A stretch of 64,000 bases of DNA from Luteibacter pinisoli (GTDB taxonomy: Bacteria > Pseudomonadota > Gammaproteobacteria > Xanthomonadales > Rhodanobacteraceae). This document shows positions 40,705 through 49,572 of the stretch, one piece after another. The DNA is taken from assembly GCF_006385595.1 (NCBI RefSeq), contig NZ_CP041046.1, forward strand, positions 2,232,001 through 2,296,000. Reading direction: 5' to 3'. Below the pieces are notes generated by a model that ran no database searches, was not told the origin of the DNA, and saw nothing but the letters and a program-made list of their open reading frames with translations. The translations under genes were made by a program, and so were the position numbers. Every line of letters begins with the position of its first letter. The stretch's first letter is position 1.

Positions 40705-41586
40705 ATGGACCAGACCCTCGAACGCATGTGCGACGCCGTGGAGCGCCATGCCGCGCACCCGCGGCAGGAAACGGCCCTGCCCGGCCTCACCCTCTACCGC
40801 ATCACCCAGGCCATGCACCCGGCGCACACCTTCTACCGGCCACGCATGGTGGTGATCCTGCGCGGCAGCAAAACGGTTGCCGCGGGCGACGCGCCCTTCC
40901 TGGCGGACACGTCCACCTTCCTGCTGGTCACCGTGGAATTGCCGGTGTGCTCGCAGGTTTTCCTGGCGCCGGACGGCGGCGCGCACCTCGCGCTCAGCCT
41001 GGATATCGACCGCGACGCCCTGGCCGAAGCGATGGCACGCCTACCCGTGAAGGACGGCCCTGCCGCGGCACCGGCTGGCGTGACCAGCGCGCGGATGACG
41101 AGCGATCTGCTCGAACCGTTCTCGCGCCTGCTCGATCTTCTCGACCACCCCGACGACATCGCCTTTCTAGGGCCGCTCGTGGTCCAGGAGATTTACTACC
41201 GACTGTTCCGCGGCGGCCTCGCGGGCACGCTACGCCAGCTTGCGCTGAGCGGCTCGCACGTCGCACAGATCGGCCGGGCAACGCAGTGGATCAAGAGCCA
41301 CTACGCCGCGCCGATGTCCATCGACGTGCTGGCCGACGTGGCCGGCATGAGCGTCACGTCGTTCCATCGGCACTTCAAGGCGATCACGCTGATGACGCCC
41401 GTGCAATACCGCACCAAGCTGCGCCTGCAGGAAGCGCGACGGATGTTGCTGGCCGAGCCGAAGTCGGCCAGCGCAGTAGCCGCGAGCGTGGGTTACGACA
41501 GCCAGTCGCAGTTCACCCGTGACTACAAGCGGCTGTTCGGTGCGCCGCCGGCGGCCGATGTGGCGCGCACGGCGGGGGCGGTTTAA
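40705..41586 (+). CDS. AraC family transcriptional regulator
   Basis: A 293-residue activator. An N-terminal AraC_N-type (cupin) domain covers 20-170 (FYRPRMVVILRGSKTVAAGD starts it) and two HTH motifs lie at 195-290 (IDVLADVAGMSVTSFHRHFK and SASAVAASVGYDSQSQFTRDYKRLFG in parts). It is divergent from the SDR gene 145 bp away and is likely its regulator. The ligand is unknown. Confidence 0.92.
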   Translation: MDQTLERMCDAVERHAAHPRQETALPGLTLYRITQAMHPAHTFYRPRMVVILRGSKTVAAGDAPFLADTSTFLLVTVELPVCSQVFLAPDGGAHLALSLDIDRDALAEAMARLPVKDGPAAAPAGVTSARMTSDLLEPFSRLLDLLDHPDDIAFLGPLVVQEIYYRLFRGGLAGTLRQLALSGSHVAQIGRATQWIKSHYAAPMSIDVLADVAGMSVTSFHRHFKAITLMTPVQYRTKLRLQEARRMLLAEPKSASAVAASVGYDSQSQFTRDYKRLFGAPPAADVARTAGAV

Positions 41587-41592
41587 CGCCGG

Positions 41593-42228
41593 TCAACGAG
41601 CTCCGGGAAGGCTCCGCAAGTAAGCACAAAACATATCCGCCATCGCATCACTGAACGCACTGATCGCATCGGCGTCTCGTGGACTTGATGAGAAGTCCTT
41701 CCCCACCGCGCTGAGGGTCGACACGATTAACGAGACGGCCATCGTCCGCGTGGCGTCATCGGCCTTGGGCAATGCTTCGCGCATGAACGTATGGAACGCC
41801 TGCTCGCCCGAGGCTTTTGCTTCGCGCGCTTCGGGCGCGTCGCGATAGAGCGGCGCGGCATCGTCCAGGGCGACGCGCATGTCGGCCTCGTCGCATTCCG
41901 AGCGGATGAATCCGTGGACGAGGCGACGAAGCCGCTCGAGAGGCGGGTGGCCGTCGTCGGCCAGCGTGTCGGCGAGCATCGCGCTGGTCTGGCGCCATTC
42001 GTCGCTCTGCAGGCGGAAGAGGATGGCGGCCTTGTTGGGAAAGTACTGATAGACCGAGCCCACGCTCACCCCGGCCCGCTCGGCCACGCGCGCGGTGGTG
42101 AACCGGGCGGCGCCTTCCTTCGCCAAAACCTGAGCTGCGGCCTCGAGGATGGCCGCGACCAGGTCGCTGGAGCGCGCCTGTTTGGGCTGTTTTCGCGAGG
42201 AAATCGGCGGATTGGCAGGGCTGGCCAT
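41593..42228 (-). CDS. TetR/AcrR family regulator
   Basis: A 211-residue regulator with an HTH at about 22-70: AAAQVLAKEGAARFTTARVAERAGVSVGSVYQYFPNK in parts. The C-terminal domain is of the TetR_C common in repressors of oxidoreductases and methyltransferases. Divergent from the O-methyltransferase gene; a palindrome TGACG-N4-CGTCA lies between them. It ends 7 bp from the AraC gene (convergent). Confidence 0.9.
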   Translation of the reverse strand: MASPANPPISSRKQPKQARSSDLVAAILEAAAQVLAKEGAARFTTARVAERAGVSVGSVYQYFPNKAAILFRLQSDEWRQTSAMLADTLADDGHPPLERLRRLVHGFIRSECDEADMRVALDDAAPLYRDAPEAREAKASGEQAFHTFMREALPKADDATRTMAVSLIVSTLSAVGKDFSSSPRDADAISAFSDAMADMFCAYLRSLPGAR

Positions 42229-42256
42229 GGGGCTCCGGGAACGCGAATAGAAAACC

Positions 42257-42270
42257 TGACGGATTCGTCA
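42257..42270. promoter_or_regulatory. Candidate operator for the TetR/O-methyltransferase pair
   Basis: TGACGgattCGTCA is a perfect inverted repeat of 5-bp arms in the 83-bp divergent gap, 29 bp before the TetR start and 42 bp before the methyltransferase start. Its size and position suit a TetR dimer. Confidence 0.55.
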
Positions 42271-42311
42271 CATTCTAATCCGGCCCTCACACACTGCAAC
42301 CGGAGCACCGC

Positions 42312-42977
42312 ATGACCACCCTAACCACGGCACCCCTCGCCGGCCTGATCGACCGCCTTTTCCACGAAGCCGACCAGGTGTCCTGGGCTGACAACCCCGC
42401 CCTCGCGACCATGGCCGACGGCGACCATACCCGCCTGATGCAGAGCAAAACCGAATACCGCGCATTCTACGGGGCGATGAAAGACATGCCCTTGCCCGTC
42501 TCCCGCGAGACCGGCGCCCTGCTCTACATGCTCACCCGCAGCACCCACGCACGCACCATCGTCGAGTTCGGTACGTCGTTCGGCATTTCCACGCTGCACC
42601 TCGCCGCTGCGCTCCGTGACAACGGTGGCGGCCAGCTGATCACCACGGAATTCGAAGCCTCCAAGGTGGCCCGCGCCCGCGAGCACCTCACGGCCGGTGG
42701 CGTCATCGACCTGGTGGAGATTCGCGAAGGCGATGCCTTGCAGACGCTGGCCGTGGACCTCCCCGAACGCATCGACCTTGTCCTGCTGGACGGTGCGAAG
42801 TCGCTGTACCCGGACATCCTGGCATTGCTTGAATCACGACTGCGCCCGGGCGCCCTGGTCATCGCCGACAACGCCGACTACAGCCCCGAGTACATGGCGC
42901 GGGTGCGCGCGCCGGCAAGCGGCTATCTCTCGGTGCCGTTCTCCGAGGATGTCGAGCTGTCGATGCGCCTCGGCTGA
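42312..42977 (+). CDS. O-methyltransferase (family 3, CCoAMT-like)
   Basis: A 221-residue class I SAM methyltransferase. VEFGTSFGISTLHLAAAL is the SAM site, TTEFEASKVARAREHL the adenine-binding acidic motif, and LVLLDGAKSLYPDI the metal-binding Asp region of catechol/caffeoyl-CoA O-methyltransferases. Substrate probably a catechol or flavonoid-like compound, not proven. Likely controlled by the divergent TetR. Confidence 0.9.
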   Translation: MTTLTTAPLAGLIDRLFHEADQVSWADNPALATMADGDHTRLMQSKTEYRAFYGAMKDMPLPVSRETGALLYMLTRSTHARTIVEFGTSFGISTLHLAAALRDNGGGQLITTEFEASKVARAREHLTAGGVIDLVEIREGDALQTLAVDLPERIDLVLLDGAKSLYPDILALLESRLRPGALVIADNADYSPEYMARVRAPASGYLSVPFSEDVELSMRLG

Positions 42978-42998
42978 CGAGCCCTGCGACGCCGGCCC

Positions 42999-43691
42999 CT
43001 ACCAGGGCACGGTCGCCCCGTCCCGGTCGAGGTATTCGAGGCCGGGACGGCCCCGCTTGGCCAGCACGGTATCGACGATGGAGGGAATGGTCTCTTCCAT
43101 CGTGAACGGCGCGTCCGAGCCGCCAAGATCGGTACGGATCCAACCCGGCGCCATGAGCAGGAGTGCCCGTGGCGTGCCGGCCTGGCGCGCCGCGTAGCTG
43201 CGCATGTACTGGTTCAATGCCGCCTTGCTACCGCGATACACCTCGCGGCCGCCACGCTCGTTGTTGGCAATGCTGCCCTGCCCTGACGACATCACGCCGA
43301 TCAGTCCGTCGTCCGCGACATGATCTTGCAGGCCTTCGACGACACGCAGCGGACTCAACGCATTGGTCACCATGACGCGGATGAATTCGTCGGTGGTCAC
43401 CTCGGCGATCGTCTCGGCAGGGTTTTCGTTGGCCGTGCCGGCATTGACGAAAAGGATGTCGAACCGCTGGCCGGCAAGGCGCTGGTTCAGCGCCCGGGTG
43501 TCTTCCGGCTGCGTGATGTCGAGATGCTCGATCGTGAGCTGGCCCGGGTAGTCGGCGGCCAGCGCGTGCAGCGGGGTTTGCGCCGTGCCACGCACCGTGC
43601 CGGTGACAGCCCAACCCCGTTTGAGCAACTCCGCGGCCATGGCGTGACCGAGACCGCGCGAGGCGCCTACAAGCAGGATGGACGATGTCAT
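42999..43691 (-). CDS. Short-chain dehydrogenase (NAD(P)-binding)
   Basis: A 230-residue SDR with GASRGLG, NAGTANEN, SSGQGS and the active YRGSK tetrad (Tyr-x-x-x-Lys). It belongs to the sniffer/carbonyl reductase-like group. The start directly follows the stop of the SnoaL-like gene (TAAATG), so these two are an operon divergent from a MarR regulator. Confidence 0.9.
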   Translation of the reverse strand: MTSSILLVGASRGLGHAMAAELLKRGWAVTGTVRGTAQTPLHALAADYPGQLTIEHLDITQPEDTRALNQRLAGQRFDILFVNAGTANENPAETIAEVTTDEFIRVMVTNALSPLRVVEGLQDHVADDGLIGVMSSGQGSIANNERGGREVYRGSKAALNQYMRSYAARQAGTPRALLLMAPGWIRTDLGGSDAPFTMEETIPSIVDTVLAKRGRPGLEYLDRDGATVPW

Positions 43692-44066
43692 TTACGCGAT
43701 GTCCTGGATGTCGAATCGGGCCACCTTGCCAGCGCGGAGATGAAAGACGTGTCCAACCGTCTTGTCTTTCAGGCCGTGGGTCTGGCCTTGCAACGGGTTG
43801 CCGTCCAGGTCGCGGATCGACTGGTGTACTTCGGCGACGATGGCGCCATCCGCCGTGCGGGAAAAGCCCACCGGCTCCACATTCGGGCTGACCATGGCCC
43901 ACTGCCGTGTCCAGTACTCGCGGATCGCCTCGAGGCCGTGGACATGGCCGCCATCCATGCCGTTGGCCCAGGCGACGTCATCGGTGAGCGAGGCCAGGAC
44001 GCCATCGATGTCGCGGGCGTTGAAGCGGTCGTACATGCGGATCACGGTCTGGATATCGTCGTCCAT
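43692..44066 (-). CDS. SnoaL-like (NTF2 fold) protein
   Basis: A 124-residue NTF2-like protein: IQTVIRMYDRFNARDIDGVLASLTDDVAW (opening), with GLEAIREYWTRQW and VFHLRAGKVARFDI, as in SnoaL-like and ketosteroid isomerase-like proteins. These act on small hydrophobic substrates or are of unknown function. First gene of a pair with the SDR; controlled probably by the MarR gene on the other side of the palindrome. Confidence 0.88.
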   Translation of the reverse strand: MDDDIQTVIRMYDRFNARDIDGVLASLTDDVAWANGMDGGHVHGLEAIREYWTRQWAMVSPNVEPVGFSRTADGAIVAEVHQSIRDLDGNPLQGQTHGLKDKTVGHVFHLRAGKVARFDIQDIA

Positions 44067-44105
44067 CGGTTCGCTCCTGGGTCACGAGTGGTGTTGCGCC
44101 AATTT

Positions 44106-44121
44106 ACATATGCACGTATGT
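44106..44121. promoter_or_regulatory. Candidate MarR operator
   Basis: ACATAtgcacgTATGT is an inverted repeat (5-bp arms plus partial inner symmetry, ACATA-TGCACG-TATGT) in the AT-rich part of the 95-bp gap between the SnoaL-like gene and the MarR gene, 40 bp before the MarR start. Size fits a MarR dimer. Confidence 0.5.
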
Positions 44122-44161
44122 TTATAGGCGTCGGTCATGACAAAGGCAAGAGGGGGAAGTG

Positions 44162-44617
44162 ATGGACCTTGAGGTACTTTCAACGCCGGGGCATCTGATT
44201 AGCCTCGCGGCGCGCGGCTTCACCCGCCTCAGCGAAGCGCGGCTCAAACCCCTGGGATTCGGCGTAGGCCACCTGCCTGTGCTGGTCGCGCTCCGCGACG
44301 GCCAGGCCAGTACGCAACGGGACCTTGCCCGCTTCGCCCGCGTGGAACAGCCACCGATGGCGCAGATGCTTGCGCGCATGGAACGCGATGGCCTGATCCA
44401 GCGCAGCCCCGATCCATCCGATGGGCGCAGCAGCCAGATCACGTTGACCGCGGTGGCGGAGGCGCGCCTGCCCGAGGCCATCGCCGTACTGTTGAAGGGC
44501 AACCAGGATGCCCTGCGCGGATTCTCCGACGAGGAAACCACGCAGCTCGTCAGCCTGCTGACGCGGCTGATCGCGAACCTGGATCAGGTGGCGAGCGCGA
44601 CGAGCGAACCGCGGTAA
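44162..44617 (+). CDS. MarR family transcriptional regulator
   Basis: A 151-residue winged-helix regulator: LPVLVALRDGQASTQRDLARFARVEQPPMAQMLARMERDGLIQRSPDPSDGRSSQITLT contains the HTH and the DxRSxxI wing. The ATG at 44162 has AGGGGG 5 nt upstream; a GTG just before is not needed. It is divergent from the SnoaL-SDR pair, its likely target. Its 3' end overlaps the convergent DUF4166 gene by 34 bp. Confidence 0.9.
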   Translation: MDLEVLSTPGHLISLAARGFTRLSEARLKPLGFGVGHLPVLVALRDGQASTQRDLARFARVEQPPMAQMLARMERDGLIQRSPDPSDGRSSQITLTAVAEARLPEAIAVLLKGNQDALRGFSDEETTQLVSLLTRLIANLDQVASATSEPR

Positions 44618-45129
44618 CCGACGATCAGCCCCACGAACGGCGCCGAGATCTCCACGTCGAAACAAAACCGCCCGTCGATCTCATGCTCGAAGCTGATCCC
44701 CCTGGGAAGCAGGAACGCCGGCATCGGCATGCCAAGCAGCGACCAGCGCCGCGGAATGAGCACCAGCCGTTCGCCGTCGACGACGAGCGCCAGGGCGAAC
44801 GTCGCGAGGCCGAAACGCTCATCCAGCAGAAGCGCGTCACGACCCTTTCCCGGGAACTGATACGAGTGGAAAGGCTTGCCATCGAAGGTGCGCGTCCAGC
44901 GTTCGCCTTCCCCGATGGGCGAGAACGCCACGCTCAACGGCACGTCAGAACCCTCTTCCGGAAATCCAATCAGCGCACGAACCAGGCGAGCAAGAACACC
45001 ACCGCCGTGACGTACGTTCGCATGACCCCACCAGGTTCGTGGTTCGCACGAACCGTGGAGCTCGCGCAGCTGCGGAGGCAATGTGTCGAAGGATGCACCG
45101 AGGATGCGGCGATAGAGCGGGGTTTGCAC
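44584..45129 (-). CDS. DUF4166 domain protein
   Basis: A 181-residue protein with TPLYRRILGASFDTLPPQLRELHG at its start and the DUF4166 pattern (FSPIGEGERWTRTFDGKPFHSYQ, LLGMPMPAFLLPRGISFEHE, FDVEIS). In some proteins this domain follows a saccharopine-dehydrogenase-like domain. The GTG at 45129 is the best start; the frame is open upstream into the non-coding gap and the next gene. Function unknown. It follows the epimerase-like gene by 56 bp on the same strand. Confidence 0.82.
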   Translation of the reverse strand: MQTPLYRRILGASFDTLPPQLRELHGSCEPRTWWGHANVRHGGGVLARLVRALIGFPEEGSDVPLSVAFSPIGEGERWTRTFDGKPFHSYQFPGKGRDALLLDERFGLATFALALVVDGERLVLIPRRWSLLGMPMPAFLLPRGISFEHEIDGRFCFDVEISAPFVGLIVGYRGSLVALAT

Positions 45130-45185
45130 GCGCCGAAGGTCCCTTTCAGTCGATGGGGCCAAGCGTAACCTATCGCCGCCTTCGG

Positions 45186-46214
45186 TCAGGACACCAGGCC
45201 GAGACGGATCAGGCTCTCCGCCGTGGCAACGATCGCGTCCTCCCGCGAACGCGGCTTCCACCCCAGCAAGCGCTCCGCTTTCGCCGCCGTCACGTTGAGG
45301 TCCATGCCGAGCAGAGGGAGGGTCGAGCGCATGGCGGGATTCGACTTGGCGGCCATTCGCACGATCCAGTTGGGAAGCACCTTCGAGGTGACCCTGGCCG
45401 CCGCAGGGCCCACCCGTTCGCGGAGAATCCGGGCGACGTCGGCGATCCACAGGCTTTCGCCCGCGGTGGCCACGAAGCGTTCGCCCGCGGCCGCCGGGTC
45501 GAGCATCGCGCGCACGTGCAGGTCCGCCACGTCGCGCACATCGACGAATCCGGAGTTGATCCTCGGCACGCCCTGCTGGCCTTCCAGCAGGTTCTTGATC
45601 AGCCGGATCGAGTGCGAATAGTCGGCGCCGAGCACCGGGCCCATCACGGCCGTCGGGTTCACGGCGGCGAGTTCCATGCCCTGGCCTTCGCCGGCGATGA
45701 ACTCCCAGGCCGCGCGCTCGGCGAGGGTCTTCGACTTCTGGTACAGCCAGACGTTGCCGCTGATATCACTCCAGTCCGTCTCGTCGAAGGGACGGCGATG
45801 ACTGGCCTTGTGCCCTGCCCCGATGGCGCCAAAGGCCGAGGTCAGGACGACGCGCTTTACGCCGGCGCCACGCGCGGCCCTCAGCACGCGAAGGTTGCCG
45901 TCGACCGCCGGCCGCACCCAGTCCGCTTCCGTTACCTGATCGCCAGACGGCGTCGGCGACGCGCCGTGCACGACGTAGGCGCAACCGGCGACAGCGTCCG
46001 CCCAGCCCGCGTCTTCGCTCAGATCAGCCCGGATAAACGAGAGTCGGTCGCCCGCATCAACGCCCGCGGTGCGCAGGTGATCGCGCACTTCTGTTTCGCG
46101 GGAAAGGGTGCGCACGGTGGTGCGTACCGTGAAGCCGCGCTCGATGAGCGCCACCATGCAGTGCTGGGCGATAAAACCGGTGCCGCCGGTGACCAGGACG
46201 CGTTCGTTCGCCAT
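45186..46214 (-). CDS. NAD-dependent epimerase/dehydratase family (aldehyde reductase-like)
   Basis: A 342-residue extended SDR: VTGGTGFIAQHC, catalytic Tyr-x-x-x-Lys as YQKSK (WLYQKSKTLAE), and LTSAFGAIGAG. The pattern is that of dihydroflavonol reductase/aldehyde reductase-like proteins rather than sugar epimerases. Divergent from an AraC regulator 99 bp away and followed by the DUF4166 gene. Exact substrate unknown. Confidence 0.9.
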   Translation of the reverse strand: MANERVLVTGGTGFIAQHCMVALIERGFTVRTTVRTLSRETEVRDHLRTAGVDAGDRLSFIRADLSEDAGWADAVAGCAYVVHGASPTPSGDQVTEADWVRPAVDGNLRVLRAARGAGVKRVVLTSAFGAIGAGHKASHRRPFDETDWSDISGNVWLYQKSKTLAERAAWEFIAGEGQGMELAAVNPTAVMGPVLGADYSHSIRLIKNLLEGQQGVPRINSGFVDVRDVADLHVRAMLDPAAAGERFVATAGESLWIADVARILRERVGPAAARVTSKVLPNWIVRMAAKSNPAMRSTLPLLGMDLNVTAAKAERLLGWKPRSREDAIVATAESLIRLGLVS

Positions 46215-46292
46215 GGGATAAGCCTGTCAGTGAAGGAATGCCGACAAGCTTAGGGATCGAACTTCGTACGTTGAATGCGATAGAGTGCGGAT

Positions 46293-46314
46293 TACTTGCT
46301 CGCGAGTACAAGTA
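46293..46314. promoter_or_regulatory. Inverted repeat at the AraC regulator start codon
   Basis: Arms TACTTG (46293-46298) and CAAGTA (46309-46314) flank a core that contains CTCGCGAG. The right arm ends on the first base of the ATG. It could be an autoregulatory site or an mRNA hairpin that hides the start region. Confidence 0.4.
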
Positions 46315-47264
46315 TGAGCGCCGATCCGTTCTCCGACATCCTCAGGTTCACCCAGGCCGAATCGCTGGTCACCGGCGGCTTTTCCGCCGGCGGCCCGTGG
46401 GCAATCGCCTTCCCCGCGCCGTCCAGCATCAAGTTCTTTGCCGTGGTCAAAGGCGGATGCTGGGTGAGTATCGAAGGTGAGCCCGCACCGGTCTGGTTCG
46501 GCACGGGTGATGTCGGCCTGATCACGGCGAAGCGGCGCCTGGTCCTTGCGAGCGACCTGAACCTGCCGCCGCTCGACGCGATGGCCGTGTTCTCGGGCTC
46601 CGGTAAAACCGTGGCGATGCTCGGCGATGGCAACGACTTCGCCCACATCGGCGGCCACGTGTTGCTGGACCCTGCCAGCGGCCGCCTGCTCGCGGATGTC
46701 CTCCCCGCCTGGATCCATGTGTCGGCCGAATCCCCGCAGGCGACGTCCTTCCGCTGGCTGCTGGCCGAGCTGGTCGCCGAGCGGCGCACCGACCTGCCCG
46801 GCAACCAGCTTGCCGCGGCGCAGCTGTCGCAGCTGCTATTTATCCAGATCCTGCGCGCGCACCTGCAGACCTCGGGGCCCATGCCCGCGGGCTGGTTGCG
46901 TGCCCTCGGCGATCCACGGATCGCCCCGGCCATGCGCCTGATGCATGCGGACCCGTCGCGGTCGTGGGGCCTCGATGAGCTTGCCGACGCCTGCGCCATG
47001 TCGCGGACCTCGTTCGCGAACCGGTTCCGCGACGTCGCCGGCAGCACGCCGCTGGCCTACCTCGGCGGTTGGCGCATGCACCTGGCCACGCGTGCCTTGC
47101 GCGAAGGAAAGAAGCCGGTGGCCGTGTTGGCCCTGGAGCTGGGGTATTCGTCGGAGAGCGCGTTCAGTACGGCGTTCAAACGCGCCGTGGGTGAGTCGCC
47201 ACGCGCCTATCGCCTGGCGGCGCGTGCCAACGAAGACGTCGTGGCGGACGCCGTCGCCGACTGA
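46314..47264 (+). CDS. AraC family regulator with cupin_6 domain
   Basis: A 316-residue regulator. The N-terminal region (5-190) is the cupin_6 sensor type (FFAVVKGGCWVSIEGEPAP, GDVGLI), and the C-terminal 100 residues hold two HTH motifs (LDELADACAMSRTSFANRFR and VAVLALELGYSSESAFSTAF). Such regulators commonly sit next to and activate short-chain dehydrogenase genes, as here. ATG at 46314 has no clear ribosome site because of the palindrome that precedes it. Confidence 0.9.
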   Translation: MSADPFSDILRFTQAESLVTGGFSAGGPWAIAFPAPSSIKFFAVVKGGCWVSIEGEPAPVWFGTGDVGLITAKRRLVLASDLNLPPLDAMAVFSGSGKTVAMLGDGNDFAHIGGHVLLDPASGRLLADVLPAWIHVSAESPQATSFRWLLAELVAERRTDLPGNQLAAAQLSQLLFIQILRAHLQTSGPMPAGWLRALGDPRIAPAMRLMHADPSRSWGLDELADACAMSRTSFANRFRDVAGSTPLAYLGGWRMHLATRALREGKKPVAVLALELGYSSESAFSTAFKRAVGESPRAYRLAARANEDVVADAVAD

Positions 47265-47265
47265 T

Positions 47266-47910
47266 TCAACCTGCCTTGCGGAACGTCAGGTTGATGCGCT
47301 CGCTTCCCAGCAACGGGTGCGGCACATCCTTCAGCGGCATGATGCCGTGGTAACGCAAGCGATCGGGCCCACCCCAGACCACGACGTCGCCGTGGTGCAC
47401 GGCCACCCTGGCCGCGCGGTCGGACCGCTCGTGGCCACCGAAGAGGAAGGTGGCTGACATGCCCAGGGAAACGGAGACGATCGGGGCGCCGAAATCCTGC
47501 TCGTTCCTGTCCTGATGCAGCGACATGCGTGCGCCCGGGACGTAACGATTGATGAGGCAGGCATCGGGCTCGAAGCCGGCGAACCCCGCTTCCGCCGCGG
47601 CCCGGATGGCCAGCGAGGCAAAGGCCTCCGGCATCACCGGCCAGGGGTTGCGTGTTTCAGGATCCACCGAGGTGTAGCGATAGCCACGCTGATCGGTCAC
47701 CCAGCCCGGCATGCCGCAGTTGGTCGACGTCACCGACATGGGCAGGCCACCGGGCGTGACCATCTGGCGCAACGGCGAGATGGCCTCGACGCCGGCGATG
47801 GCCGCCACAAGGTCGTCCACCGACGGCAGCGCGAAGCCGTGCAACAACACGGCTTCGGCACCGAGCTGCGTCTGCTGGTCAGGCGCGGCGAAGAGGTCGA
47901 AGGAATCCAA
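47266..47910 (-). CDS. alkB: DNA oxidative demethylase AlkB
   Basis: A 214-residue Fe(II)/2-oxoglutarate dioxygenase that repairs 1-methyladenine and 3-methylcytosine. Motifs INRYxPGARMSLHQDRNE (iron His and Asp), RYHGIMPLK (second His) and RINLTFRKAG (2-oxoglutarate Arg) match E. coli AlkB over its whole length. Start is TTG at 47910, supported by homology of the N-terminus (DLFA...). It begins 11 bp after guaA on the same strand, which suggests it is read through from guaBA. The likely ribosome site GGGAG is 14 nt away, with ATGGC-TTA-GCCAT in between. Confidence 0.93.
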   Translation of the reverse strand: MDSFDLFAAPDQQTQLGAEAVLLHGFALPSVDDLVAAIAGVEAISPLRQMVTPGGLPMSVTSTNCGMPGWVTDQRGYRYTSVDPETRNPWPVMPEAFASLAIRAAAEAGFAGFEPDACLINRYVPGARMSLHQDRNEQDFGAPIVSVSLGMSATFLFGGHERSDRAARVAVHHGDVVVWGGPDRLRYHGIMPLKDVPHPLLGSERINLTFRKAG

Positions 47911-47921
47911 TGGCTAAGCCA

Positions 47922-49478
<1,557 letters not shown>

Positions 49479-49509
49479 CGGGGCGGCCTGCAGTGGAATT
49501 CGGTAAGGC

Positions 49510-49540
49510 AAAAAGCAGAACGCCCACTTCGAGCGGGCGT
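49510..49540 (-). terminator. Possible attenuator or terminator between guaB and guaA
   Basis: On the minus strand ACGCCC and GGGCGT pair around a 9-nt loop, and a T5 run follows 5 nt later. This is a weak intrinsic terminator, so partial readthrough from guaB to guaA is likely. Confidence 0.4.
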
Positions 49541-49572
49541 CCTGGGTCACCTGGAGCGAGCGCCTGGGGCGG

